DNA from: SZUA-38 sp965212525
GTDB taxonomy: Bacteria; Pseudomonadota; Gammaproteobacteria; Xanthomonadales; SZUA-38
Direction of reading: 5' to 3'
Assembly (NCBI GenBank): GCA_965212525.1
Contig: CBDBVC010000043.1
Span: 1-64,000, forward strand
DNA length: 64,000 nucleotides
Below are positions 47,463 to 55,335 of this stretch, piece after piece; the first letter of the stretch is position 1, and each line of letters starts with the position of its first letter. The position numbers were made by a program, and so were the translations under genes. The notes beneath the pieces are model-generated. The model did no database searches and had not been told where the DNA came from. It saw only the letters and a program-made list of their open reading frames with translations.

Positions 47463-47893
47463 GACCAAGTGACTAAGCGCACACGGTGGATGCCTTGGCG
47501 GTAGGAGGCGATGAAGGACGTGGCAGTCTGCGAAAAGCCACGGGGAGCCGGCACACAGGCTTTGATCCGTGGATGTCCGAATGGGGAAACCCGGCTGTTT
47601 TAGGACAGTCACTCTTATCTGAATATATAGGATAAGAGAGCGAACCCGGAGAACTGAAATATCTAAGTACCCGGAGGAAAAGAAATCAACCGAGATTCCG
47701 CTAGTAGCGACGAGCGAACGCGGAATAGCCCAAAAGTCATTATCATTCTAGTAGAGCGGGTTGGGAAACCCGGCCATAGAAGGTGATAGCCCTGTACACG
47801 AAAGGGTGATAGTGATGAATGTGAGTAGGGCGGGGCACGTGAAACCCTGTCTGAACATGGGAGGACCATCTTCCAAGGCTAAATACTACCTAC

Positions 47894-47938
<45 letters not shown>

Positions 47939-47992
47939 CCGGAGAGGGGAGTGAAATAGACCCTGAAACCGTGTGCGTACAAGCAGTCAGAG

Positions 47993-48275
47993 CCCAGCTA
48001 CTTAGCGACTTTCAAAGGATAAGCATGTATTACGTATACATTCTTCAAAATCAATCAAATGATCGTGACATTTATATCGGATCCACATCCGATCTGAAGC
48101 GACGATTGAAAGAGCACAACCGAGGTGACAACAAGTCAACCCGAGGTCGTGAATGGAAGATCCTGTATTACGAGGCTTATCAAAAAGAAACAACAGCAAG
48201 AGAACGTGAGCGTAAGTTGAAATCTCACGGTCGCTCAAAGCAGTTGTTGATTGAGAGAGTTACTAAGTAGCTGGG
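47993..48275 (+). repeat. 23S rRNA intervening sequence in helix 25
   Basis: The normal short hairpin loop of helix 25 is replaced by 283 nt whose ends pair perfectly over 13 bp (CCCAGCTACTTAG 47993-48005 with CTAAGTAGCTGGG 48263-48275). They continue for 7 further pairs after one mismatch (48007-48013 with 48255-48261). Such a long stem is a typical RNase III substrate, so the insert is likely excised without ligation, as in known rRNA intervening sequences. No group I or II intron core is recognised. The insert is AT-richer than the flanking rRNA and holds one gene. Confidence 0.88.
48025..48270 (+). CDS. GIY-YIG nuclease encoded inside 23S rRNA
   Basis: An 81-residue protein on the rRNA sense strand. 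GIY-YIG motifs are present: YYVYIL at 2-7 (GIY part), YIGST at 17-21 (YIG part), the catalytic Arg in DLKRRLKEHN, and the Glu in ARERERKLKSHGRS typical of the small UPF0213/YhbQ-like single-domain family. ATG 48025 has AAAGGA 5 nt upstream, so it has its own ribosome site; a longer in-frame start at 47971 lies in conserved rRNA and is rejected. The stop lies inside the 3' stem arm. It could be a homing-type nuclease that spreads the insert among rrn copies; this is inference. Rapid codon decay is not seen, so the gene looks functional. Confidence 0.85.
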   Translation: MYYVYILQNQSNDRDIYIGSTSDLKRRLKEHNRGDNKSTRGREWKILYYEAYQKETTARERERKLKSHGRSKQLLIERVTK

Positions 48276-48693
48276 TGATGGCGTACCTTTTGTATTATGG
48301 GTCAGCGACTTACTTTCAGTAGCAAGGTTAAGCGGATAGTGGAGCCGAAGGGAAACCGAGTCTTAATAGGGCGAATAGTTGCTGTGAGTAGACCCGAAAC
48401 CGGACGATCTAGCCATGGCCAGGGTGAAGGTTGAGTAACATCAACTGGAGGCCCGAACCGGGTAATGTTGAAAAATTATCGGATGAGCTGTGGTTAGGAG
48501 TGAAAGGCTAACCAAGTCCGGAGATAGCTGGTTCTCCTCGAAAGCTATTTAGGTAGCGCCTCGCGTCTTACTCTCGGGGGTAGAGCACTGTTATGGCTAG
48601 GGGGTCACACCGACTTACCAACCCATGGCAAACTCCGAATACCGAGAAGTACAATCGCGGGAGACACACGGCGGGTGCTAACGTCCGTCGTGG

Positions 48694-48728
<35 letters not shown>

Positions 48729-48765
48729 CAAATCACTGCTCAGTGGGAAACGATGTGGAAAGGCC

Positions 48766-48830
<65 letters not shown>

Positions 48831-49537
48831 GAGTCGGTCTGCGCGGAAGATTTACCGGGGCTAAGTAGTGTACCGAAGCTGCGGATGCGTGTTTACACGC
48901 ATGGTAGAGGAGCGTTCTGTAAGCCTGCGAAGGTGAACTGAGAAGTTTGCTGGAGGTATCAGAAGTGCGAATGCTGACATGAGTAACGATAATGCGGGTG
49001 AAAAGCCCGCACGCCGGAAGCCCAAGGTTTCCTTACGCAACGTTAATCGGCGTAGGGTGAGTCGGCCCCTAAGGCGAGGCAGAAATGCGTAGTCGATGGG
49101 AAGCAGGTTAATATTCCTGCACCAGTTACTGCTGCGATGGCGTGACGGAGAAGGCTAGATCAGCAAGGCGATGGTTGTCCTTGTTTAAGCCTGTAGGCTG
49201 GGGGATTAGGCAAATCCGGTCCCCTGTTAAAGCTGAGAGGTGATGACGATCCCTATTATTGGGAGAAGTGATCGATGCCCTGCTTCCAGGAAAAACGTCT
49301 AAGCATCAGGTAGTGACTGACCGTACCGTAAACCAACACAGGTAGGCAGGATGAGAATTCCAAGGCGCTTGAGAGAACTCGGGTGAAGGAACTAGGCAAA
49401 ATGGTACCGTAACTTCGGGAGAAGGTACGCCCTTGCTGGTGAAGAGACTTGCTCTCTGAGCTGGTGGGGGTTGCAATAAAATGGTGGCTGCGACTGTTTA
49501 TTAAAAACACAGCACTCTGCAAACCTCGCAAGAGGAC

Positions 49538-49572
<35 letters not shown>

Positions 49573-49605
49573 TAATTGATGGGGTTATCTTCGGAGAAGC
49601 TCTTG

Positions 49606-49699
<94 letters not shown>

Positions 49700-49962
49700 C
49701 GATGGCCACACTGTCTCCACCCGAGACTCAGTGAAATTGAAATCGCTGTGAAGATGCAGTGTACCCGCGGCTAGACGGAAAGACCCCGTGAACCTTTACT
49801 ACAGCTTCACACTGAACTTTGACTATTCTTGTGTAGGATAGGTGGGAGGCATTGAAGCGTTGTCGCTAGATGACGTGGAGCCAACCTTGAAATACCACCC
49901 TGGTGTATTTGGAGTTCTAACCCATGACCCTGAATCGGGTCAGGGGACAGTGTGTGGTGGGT

Positions 49963-50004
<42 letters not shown>

Positions 50005-50126
50005 TACGAAGGTGCGCTCAGCACGGTCGGACATCGTGCATAGAGTATAAAGGCAAAAGCGCGCTTGACTGCGAGAGCGACGGCTCGAGCAGGTACGAAA
50101 GTAGGTCTTAGTGATCCGGTGGTTCT

Positions 50127-50182
<56 letters not shown>

Positions 50183-50211
50183 ACCGCCCAAGAGTTCATA
50201 TCGACGGCGGT

Positions 50212-50251
<40 letters not shown>

Positions 50252-50256
50252 TAGCC

Positions 50257-50289
<33 letters not shown>

Positions 50290-50430
50290 TGGTACGCGAG
50301 CTGGGTTTAGAACGTCGTGAGACAGTTCGGTCCCTATCTGCCGTGGGCGTTGGAAATTTGAGGGAAGCTGCTCCTAGTACGAGAGGACCGGAGTGGACGA
50401 ACCTCTGGTGTTCCGGTTGTCACGCCAGTG

Positions 50431-50491
<61 letters not shown>

Positions 50492-50626
50492 CTCCCAAGA
50501 TGAGATTTCCCTGAGGACGAGATCCTCCATAAGGACCCTTGTAGACGACGAGGTTGATAGGCTGGGTGTGGAAGTTCAGTAATGGATGAAGCTAACCAGT
50601 ACTAATTGTCCGAGAGGCTTGGTCAT

Positions 50627-50747
50627 ATAACACCAAAAGCAATGTCGTACGCGACACGTAGCGCTCTTGAATCAAAAATAATTTCGAATGTAGCTGTATT
50701 GCCGTAAGGGTGATGCAGTGTGAATGGAGCAATCCATTCGACGAGTA
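50627..50747 (+). other. 23S-5S spacer
   Basis: 121 nt. The first part would pair with the 23S 5' flank for processing. No tRNA and no coding frame is seen. Confidence 0.6.
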
Positions 50748-50866
50748 TGCCTGGTAGTCATAGCGGTGTTGAACCACCCGACTCCATCCCGAACTCGGAA
50801 GTGAAACGCACCAGCGCCGATGGTAGTGTGGGAGATCCCATGTGAGAGTAGGTCGCTGCCAGGCTT
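50748..50866 (+). rRNA. rrf: 5S ribosomal RNA
   Basis: TGCCTGGTAGTCATAGCGGT at the 5' end pairs with CGCTGCCAGGC at the 3' end. The internal CCCGACTCCATCCCGAACTC and GCGCCGATGGTAGTGTGG segments are those of bacterial 5S. About 119 nt. Confidence 0.95.
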
Positions 50867-50878
50867 TAAGATCAGGAA

Positions 50879-50918
50879 AACGCCTTGGTTGGTTTACCCA
50901 GCTAAGGCGTTTTTTTTT
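50879..50918 (+). terminator. rrn terminator 1
   Basis: AACGCCTT (50879-50886) pairs with AAGGCGTT (50904-50911), followed by a run of eight T. First of four terminator copies behind 5S. Confidence 0.9.
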
Positions 50919-50920
50919 GG

Positions 50921-50980
50921 CACCGAGACCAGCGCCGCTACTCTTTGGTGGAGTCGCTACGCGACTGGTGATACCGTTCT
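50921..50980. repeat. post-rrn repeat A, copy 1
   Basis: Sequence beginning caccgagaccagcgcc and ending gataccgttct, recurring at 52265-52324, 52466-52529 (diverged) and 52695-52745 (truncated). It contains a small hairpin (gtcgctacgcgac). Each copy follows a terminator. Non-coding. Confidence 0.75.
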
Positions 50981-50997
50981 CCGGCCACGGAGGCCGG

Positions 50998-51024
50998 GTC
51001 GCTGCCAGGCTTTAGATCAGAAAG
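50998..51024 (+). repeat. remnant of a 5S rRNA 3' end
   Basis: gtcgctgccaggctttagatcag repeats the true 5S tail and its flank (50852-50875 region), directly before the second terminator. It suggests the array grew by duplication of rrn 3' ends with loss of the 5S body. Confidence 0.65.
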
Positions 51025-51047
51025 ACGCCTCTGTAGGTTTATCCCGC
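51025..51047 (+). terminator. rrn terminator 2, 5' half, split by an IS
   Basis: ACGCCTCTG stem arm and most of the loop. The 3' arm CAGAGGCGT plus T run is at 52247-52263, 1.2 kb away. The intact copy of the same terminator is at 52655-52693, so the insertion point is in the loop. Confidence 0.85.
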
Positions 51048-51087
51048 TGTAATCCCCCCATTTTAAACAGAGCCTATTCGTAGAATC

Positions 51088-51885
51088 TCATGCAGCCTTC
51101 AACATCATCCTCGGAGGAATTCCTCCAATCGAAGTGTGAGGCCGTTCGTTATTGTATTTCCATAACCACTCAGTCGCCAGTTGTTGAGCTTGCTCTATCG
51201 TTTCAAATTGATGCAGATCCAGCCATTCATGACGGACTGTTCGATTGAAACGTTCTATGTATGCATTCTGTGTTGGCTTGCCAGGCTGGATGTACATCAG
51301 CGTGATGCGATGCTGATTAGCCCAGTCAACCATGGCCTGTGAGATGTACTCCGGGCCATTGTCCAGACGAATTGCGCTGGGCTTGCCTCGCCATTCCATC
51401 ACCTGCTCCAGGCATCGGATAACCCGTTGGCTGGGAAGCGACAAATCAACGTCAATGGCCAACCCCTCACGGTTGTAATCATCAAGCACATTGAACGTTC
51501 TCAGCAACCGGCCATCTGCCAGCGCGTCACTCATGAAATCTACCGACCACACCTGGTTAATCGCTATCGGTACACTCAATGCATCAGGCTTGTCTCGCTT
51601 GATCCTGCTTTTGGGCTTGATTCTGAGGTTCAACTCCAGCTCACGGTAGATACGATACACACGCTTGTGATTCCAGCCAAAGTGCTGAACATTTCGAAGA
51701 TACAGAAAGCACAAGCCAAAACCCCATCGTTTGTTGGCCATCGTCAATCGCAAAAGCCAGTCAGCAATCCGATCATTCTCGGCTGACAGCTTGGGACGGT
51801 AGTAATAGCAGGACTCGCTGACGCCCAGGCAAACACAGGCAAATCGGATACTGATACCATGGCGCTCAACTGCTTTGAGTGCCAT
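51088..51885 (-). CDS. IS3-family transposase OrfB (DDE integrase domain)
   Basis: 265 residues with an rve integrase core: VWSVDFMSDALADG (first Asp), AIRLDNGPEYIS (second Asp), and AYIERFNRTVRHEWLD (Glu, with the IS3 D-D-35-E spacing). The lead SIRFACVCLGVSESCYYYR and the closing YNNERPHTSIGGIPP are typical of OrfB. It is probably made as an OrfAB fusion by -1 frameshifting; it also has its own ATG. The reading frame is intact, so the element may be active. Confidence 0.93.
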   Translation of the reverse strand: MALKAVERHGISIRFACVCLGVSESCYYYRPKLSAENDRIADWLLRLTMANKRWGFGLCFLYLRNVQHFGWNHKRVYRIYRELELNLRIKPKSRIKRDKPDALSVPIAINQVWSVDFMSDALADGRLLRTFNVLDDYNREGLAIDVDLSLPSQRVIRCLEQVMEWRGKPSAIRLDNGPEYISQAMVDWANQHRITLMYIQPGKPTQNAYIERFNRTVRHEWLDLHQFETIEQAQQLATEWLWKYNNERPHTSIGGIPPRMMLKAA

Positions 51886-51905
51886 CTCTTTGCGTTGAGA
51901 TGGCT

Positions 51906-52172
51906 TTACAGCTTTCCCTCGAGGGCTTCCTGCCGGATCTGTGCTTTGAGACGCTCTTCAGCGTACATCTTCTTCAGGCGGGCATTCTCGGCCTCAAGCT
52001 CCTTCATGCGCTTCATCATGGACATGTCCATGCCGCCAAACTTGCTGCGCCATTTGTAAAACATGGCAGAACTCATACCGTGCTCGCGGCACAAATCAGG
52101 CACGGATACGCCCTGTTCGTTCTGCTTCAAAATCGCCAGGATCTGGCTATCGCTGTAGCGTGACTTTCTCAT
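51906..52172 (-). CDS. IS3-family transposase OrfA (HTH_Tnp_1)
   Basis: 88 residues: a helix-turn-helix (RYSDSQILAILKQNEQGVSVPDLCREHGMSSAMFYKWRSKFGG split across two helices) followed by a leucine-zipper-like helix (MKELEAENARLKKMYAEERL) for multimerisation. It binds the terminal repeats. It ends 20 nt before the OrfB ATG, which is in the -1 frame. Confidence 0.92.
   Translation of the reverse strand: MRKSRYSDSQILAILKQNEQGVSVPDLCREHGMSSAMFYKWRSKFGGMDMSMMKRMKELEAENARLKKMYAEERLKAQIRQEALEGKL
51912..51918 (-). promoter_or_regulatory. -1 programmed frameshift site of the IS
   Basis: On the minus strand the heptamer GGGAAAG reads G-GGA-AAG in the OrfA frame, a canonical X-XXY-YYZ slippery site 3-4 nt before the OrfA stop. 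The -1 frame then runs open into OrfB. Confidence 0.75.
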
Positions 52173-52246
52173 CGAAAACTCCTTTGTTACATTGTAGTGG
52201 AATTTTCTACTTCTAACCTCTGTGGTTTTTTGGGGGGATTACACAG

Positions 52247-52263
52247 CAGAGGCGTTTTTTTTT
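52247..52263 (+). terminator. rrn terminator 2, 3' half
   Basis: CAGAGGCGT followed by T9, the distal arm separated from 51025-51047 by the IS. Confidence 0.8.
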
Positions 52264-52264
52264 G

Positions 52265-52324
52265 CACCGAGACCAGCGCCACTACTCTTTGGTGGTGTCG
52301 CTGCGCGACCGGTGATACCGTTCT
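52265..52324. repeat. post-rrn repeat A, copy 2
   Basis: Near-identical to copy 1 (caccgagaccagcgcc ... gataccgttct). Confidence 0.75.
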
Positions 52325-52341
52325 CACGCCACGGAGGCGTG

Positions 52342-52422
52342 GTCGCTGCGGTTGTTAGTGATTAATGCACGTCATCCATGACGTGGAAGGATGGCCAGCA
52401 CATCCCTGTGCTGGCGGCTTTA
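52342..52422. repeat. post-rrn repeat B, copy 1
   Basis: 81 bp, about 90 percent identical by eye to 52564-52644. It contains a hairpin GCCAGCAC / GTGCTGGC and ends ggcggcttta just before a terminator. Non-coding. Confidence 0.7.
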
Positions 52423-52428
52423 AGATCG

Positions 52429-52465
52429 AATACCCCGTTGGCATTTGCCTTCGGGGTATTTTTTT
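52429..52465 (+). terminator. rrn terminator 3
   Basis: AATACCCCG pairs with CGGGGTATT (9 bp), followed by seven T. Its stem sequence differs from the other copies although the flanks are repeats. Confidence 0.88.
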
Positions 52466-52529
52466 ACCCAGAAGAAATGATGCGACCTACTCTTGGGTGG
52501 TGTCGCTGCGCGACTGGTGATACCGTTCT
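52466..52529. repeat. post-rrn repeat A, copy 3 (diverged)
   Basis: Shares ctactctt-ggtggtgtcgctgcgcgactggtgataccgttct with the other copies; its first 30 bp differ. Confidence 0.65.
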
Positions 52530-52563
52530 GCGGCCACGCCCGAGCGGCGTCAGAGCGATAACC

Positions 52564-52644
52564 GTCGCTGCGTTCGTTTGTGATTAATGCACGTCATCCC
52601 TGACGTGTAAGGATGGCCAGCACGTCCCTGTGCTGGCGGCTTTA
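52564..52644. repeat. post-rrn repeat B, copy 2
   Basis: Second copy of the 81-bp repeat, with the GCCAGCAC / GTGCTGGC hairpin, ending directly before terminator 4. Confidence 0.7.
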
Positions 52645-52654
52645 GATCAGAAAG

Positions 52655-52693
52655 ACGCCTCTGTAGGTTTATCCCGCAGAGGCGTTTTTTTTT
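52655..52693 (+). terminator. rrn terminator 4
   Basis: ACGCCTCTG (52655-52663) pairs with CAGAGGCGT (52677-52685), then T9. Identical to terminator 2 without the IS, and so the empty-site reference. Confidence 0.9.
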
Positions 52694-52694
52694 G

Positions 52695-52745
52695 CACCGA
52701 GACCAGCGCCACTAGTCTGTGGTGTCGCTACGCGACGCTGATACC
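52695..52745. repeat. post-rrn repeat A, copy 4 (truncated)
   Basis: caccgagaccagcgccactagtctgtggtgtcgctacgcgac with the end lost; the array stops here. Confidence 0.65.
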
Positions 52746-53005
52746 CTACTCAAGCCAGAAAATGGTGAACAAACACTGTTTGTTTATAAATTGAGCGCCA
52801 TGAGGGATGCCGATAATCCTGTATTTATCCGATTCCGTTGGAAGTACAAAACATTTCGCGTATGCTGTGTGACTGATGTGAATTTTCACAGGCATCATTC
52901 CACACACGTACCTCAGTTCAGTGTTCACCGGGGCACCAGATTCTTGTAGCGTCGATTCGAGTGAATGCTTGTACCTGGACTACTTGATAGATGAGGGAAT
53001 GTAAG
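52746..53005 (+). promoter_or_regulatory. upstream region of the IPTL-CTERM protein gene
   Basis: 260 bp without a credible gene. AT-rich from 52770 to 52860, where a promoter for the downstream surface-protein gene is expected. No clear consensus pair is seen. Confidence 0.35.
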
Positions 53006-54097
53006 ATGATTCAAAAATTTGCTCTGCTGCCAATGCTTATATTTTCTGTTGCAGCCACAACCAGTCTCCATGCCAGTGATCGTCTGGGACCCAGCGGTGT
53101 TTTGCCACCCAGTGGTGAAAAACCATTCGTGGTCAATGGTCCTGGTGTTGATGTTGTCACTGATGGTGGATTCGAAGGAGGCACACCCAACGCGTCCTGG
53201 ACTGAAGCGTCCACAAATTTCGGAACGCCCATCTGTGATGCAGGTGCCTGTGGAACCGGTGGTGGCACAGGACCGAACAGTGGTACGTTCTGGACATGGT
53301 TTGGTGGTATCGGTGCCTTTGAAGCTGGTTCAGTCAGCCAGATGGTGACGATCCCTGCGGGAACAGCAAGTCTACAATTCTTTCTCGAGGTGAACGCCTG
53401 TGACAGTGCTACAGATTACATGGAAGCACAGATCGATGGCATGATGGTGTTCAGGGTACAGGGCGATGACCCCAGCTGTGGCAATGTCGGATATGTGATG
53501 CAAACAGTCGATGTTTCCGCATTTGCCGATGGTGGTACACATACCCTCACATTCACCTCTGAAATCTTCGCCAACAACGGCGGCGGTTCAAATTTCTTTG
53601 TTGACGATGTGGCACTGCTTGCCGTGGCGGGACCAGTTGAAGCTGACCTGTCGCTGGATATCACCAATAACGCCACACCGCCTGTTGCCAATGGTCAGTC
53701 ATTTGATTTCCTCCTGACTGCCAGCAATGCCGGGCCGTCCGATTCCACCAACGCCGTAGCCAATGTGACGGTATCAGCCAATGCGACCGTTAACTCCAGC
53801 ACCTGTGGTGCGACTATCACTGGGAACATGATCAACTGGAATATTGGTCCTATCACTGCATCAACGTCTGCCGTGTGCAGTGTCAATGTGACTGTCAGTG
53901 GACAGGGTAATATCACAGCATCGGGTACAGTCATGTCCGATACGACAGACCCTGTTGCCGGTAACAACGGTGGTAGCAATGCTGTAGCCGGTCCTGCCCA
54001 GGCAATTCCGACATTGTCATTAGCAGGGCTCAGCCTTCTGGTTCTGGCAATCGTGTCCGTGGTCATGTTCCGCAGGCGTTCATTTGACCAAATCTGA
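53006..54097 (+). CDS. secreted IPTL-CTERM surface protein with DUF11-like domain
   Basis: 363 residues. A signal peptide (MIQKFALLPMLIFSVAATTSLHA) is followed by a beta-sandwich domain (about 45-215; DGGFEGGTPNASW, jelly-roll-like) and a DUF11-like domain (about 220-330; DLSLDITNNATPPVANGQSFDF, TASNAGPSDSTNA). The C-terminal signal is AIPTLSLAGLSLLVLAIVSVVMFRRR: the IPTL motif, a membrane helix and an Arg cluster. IPTL-CTERM signals are known as targets of an exosortase-type sorting enzyme, none of which is in the window. ATG 53006 is preferred to 52991 because GAGGGA lies 8 nt upstream. The sequence is rich in Asn, Thr, Gly and Ser, and low in Lys. Confidence 0.85.
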   Translation: MIQKFALLPMLIFSVAATTSLHASDRLGPSGVLPPSGEKPFVVNGPGVDVVTDGGFEGGTPNASWTEASTNFGTPICDAGACGTGGGTGPNSGTFWTWFGGIGAFEAGSVSQMVTIPAGTASLQFFLEVNACDSATDYMEAQIDGMMVFRVQGDDPSCGNVGYVMQTVDVSAFADGGTHTLTFTSEIFANNGGGSNFFVDDVALLAVAGPVEADLSLDITNNATPPVANGQSFDFLLTASNAGPSDSTNAVANVTVSANATVNSSTCGATITGNMINWNIGPITASTSAVCSVNVTVSGQGNITASGTVMSDTTDPVAGNNGGSNAVAGPAQAIPTLSLAGLSLLVLAIVSVVMFRRRSFDQI

Positions 54098-54137
54098 TGA
54101 ACGATTGGATGTCACCCAGTGATGTCTGAGCCCTGAA

Positions 54138-54171
54138 CAAAAAACCCTCACAATCATGTGAGGGTTTTTTT
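54138..54171. terminator. bidirectional terminator between convergent surface genes
   Basis: AAAACCCTCACA / TGTGAGGGTTTTTTT: 9-bp core stem, 4-nt loop, A run before and T run after. Confidence 0.92.
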
Positions 54172-54297
54172 ATGGTGTTTCATTGAGTGCAGCCAGTTCC
54201 CGTGCAAACTGACAGCCATCATAATAACCAGTTTTTGATAGTCAGACGAGACTGATAGATTCCGAAACTTGTTTGTCGTTTCAGTAACCAGATGATG

Positions 54298-55074
54298 TTA
54301 GTGAATATCAAACCTGAACTTCAGCACGATAGACACGATGATAAGCACTAGAAAATAGGTAAACCACCAGCTCCTGATCCAGTCAGCACCGAATGACAGG
54401 GTTTCCTGTGGTGGTAGCTGAAATTTGACAGCATCGACCAGTGATCCCTGGTCAAGATAACCGGCAGGGTTGGCTACCAGGCTGTTCCACCACTGTTTCT
54501 TGTGAATTATCGATACTGGCGCTGAAACCGGAAGTTGCAGAATGATCTGATCGTTCACATAAAGATCCACCGGGGCAGACTCTGATGGCCATGAGATGAT
54601 CCTGCTATCCGGATCAGACGGCTCGGGTGTATCGATATCGGGCGCGAAACGAATAGTTATCTCACGATCTGATATCGATACGATGTGAATTGGAACCTCA
54701 CTGTTTTCAGCCGGTAATTCGTATGAAAATTCGTTGGAACACCAGGCGATCACTGAAATCAGTGGAAGGCCAGCTACTATTGCCGGTAGTAGTGTCATCC
54801 AGACACGCTTCATGGCCAGTCCCAGATTGCGCCTCACCAGGGGCATCAGATCCGAGAACTCACCCTCGAAAGCATTCATGTCCTGTTGTACGGATTTGAT
54901 CTCTGACTTCAACTGAGTCAGTGCCTGCTGCCGGGACAACAGTCGATAGAACAGCATGGAAATCAGAGCGGAAATGACGCCCCAGAATACCAGTCGAAGG
55001 AATGGATTGAATAACAGGGCAAGGTAGGCATCAGCAAAGCTGAGCAGGGGGGCTGGCAGATCGAACAATCCCAT
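54298..55074 (-). CDS. membrane protein with EMC3/DUF106-like layout, function unknown
   Basis: 258 residues with a membrane helix at about 24-44 (FLRLVFWGVISALISMLFY), a basic cytoplasmic coiled coil (about 46-85; RQQALTQLKSEIKSVQQDMN), a second helix at about 92-112 (WMTLLPAIVAGLPLISVIAW), a beta-rich ~110-residue periplasmic domain, and a last helix (about 232-252). TM-coiled-coil-TM with a Met/Leu-rich stretch before the second helix recalls the DUF106/EMC3/TMCO1 branch of the YidC/Oxa1 insertase superfamily. That is a pattern match by eye and needs a profile search. It is the last gene of the C25 operon, 5 nt after the 78-residue gene. Confidence 0.6.
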   Translation of the reverse strand: MGLFDLPAPLLSFADAYLALLFNPFLRLVFWGVISALISMLFYRLLSRQQALTQLKSEIKSVQQDMNAFEGEFSDLMPLVRRNLGLAMKRVWMTLLPAIVAGLPLISVIAWCSNEFSYELPAENSEVPIHIVSISDREITIRFAPDIDTPEPSDPDSRIISWPSESAPVDLYVNDQIILQLPVSAPVSIIHKKQWWNSLVANPAGYLDQGSLVDAVKFQLPPQETLSFGADWIRSWWFTYFLVLIIVSIVLKFRFDIH

Positions 55075-55079
55075 TCAGT

Positions 55080-55316
55080 TCAGGATGGGTCAGTTTCTTC
55101 AGTTTGCAGGTCAGCCTGCTGCTGACGTTTTTTCTTCAGCATCCGACGAACCGGCCAGATGACTATGGCAGCAATCGCCAGAATGATCGCTGAGAGTATG
55201 CCCAGCAATGAGCCCAGTACGGGAATACCGGCACCAGGTCCGATATAGGCCATGACATCACCGCTGAACAGGGTGAGTAATGCGATGAGTGTGCTAGGGA
55301 TAATTCTGTCTGTCAC
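55080..55316 (-). CDS. 78-residue membrane protein with YIGPGAG motif
   Basis: Begins with a cleavable or anchoring hydrophobic segment (STLIALLTLFSGDVMA), then the striking YIGPGAGIPVLGSLLG, a second helix (IILAIAAIVIWPVRRML) and a Lys/Arg- and Glu-rich tail. I have no function for it. Short YIGPGAG-type proteins occur beside phosphodiesterase and sulfotransferase genes in other surface-polymer clusters, as far as I recall. It lies 20 nt after the sulfotransferase and 5 nt before the next gene, so it is part of the operon. Confidence 0.7.
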   Translation of the reverse strand: MTDRIIPSTLIALLTLFSGDVMAYIGPGAGIPVLGSLLGILSAIILAIAAIVIWPVRRMLKKKRQQQADLQTEETDPS

Positions 55317-55335
55317 GTTATTCTCGTTTAATGAA

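Larger units (their letters stand above)
51048..52243 (-). mobile_element. IS3-family insertion sequence (IS407-like), 1196 bp
   Basis: Ends are TGTAATCCCCCC (51048-51059) and GGGGGGATTACA (52232-52243), a perfect 12-bp inverted repeat with TG/CA termini. Two overlapping transposase frames lie on the minus strand. Flanks ccgc (51044-51047) and cagc (52244-52247) fit a 4-bp target duplication with one change; an empty copy of the target at 52655-52693 shows ccgc once. Four-bp duplications and this transposase type suggest the IS407 subgroup. Confidence 0.9.

Noticed and set aside
47993..48275. Group I or group II intron in 23S rRNA
   Set aside because: No catalytic core is recognisable, the site is the variable helix 25 rather than a conserved intron site, and the long terminal stem fits an excised intervening sequence.
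50867..52745. CRISPR array as an explanation of the repeats
   Set aside because: Repeat units are long, few, contain terminators and have no regular unique spacers or cas genes nearby.
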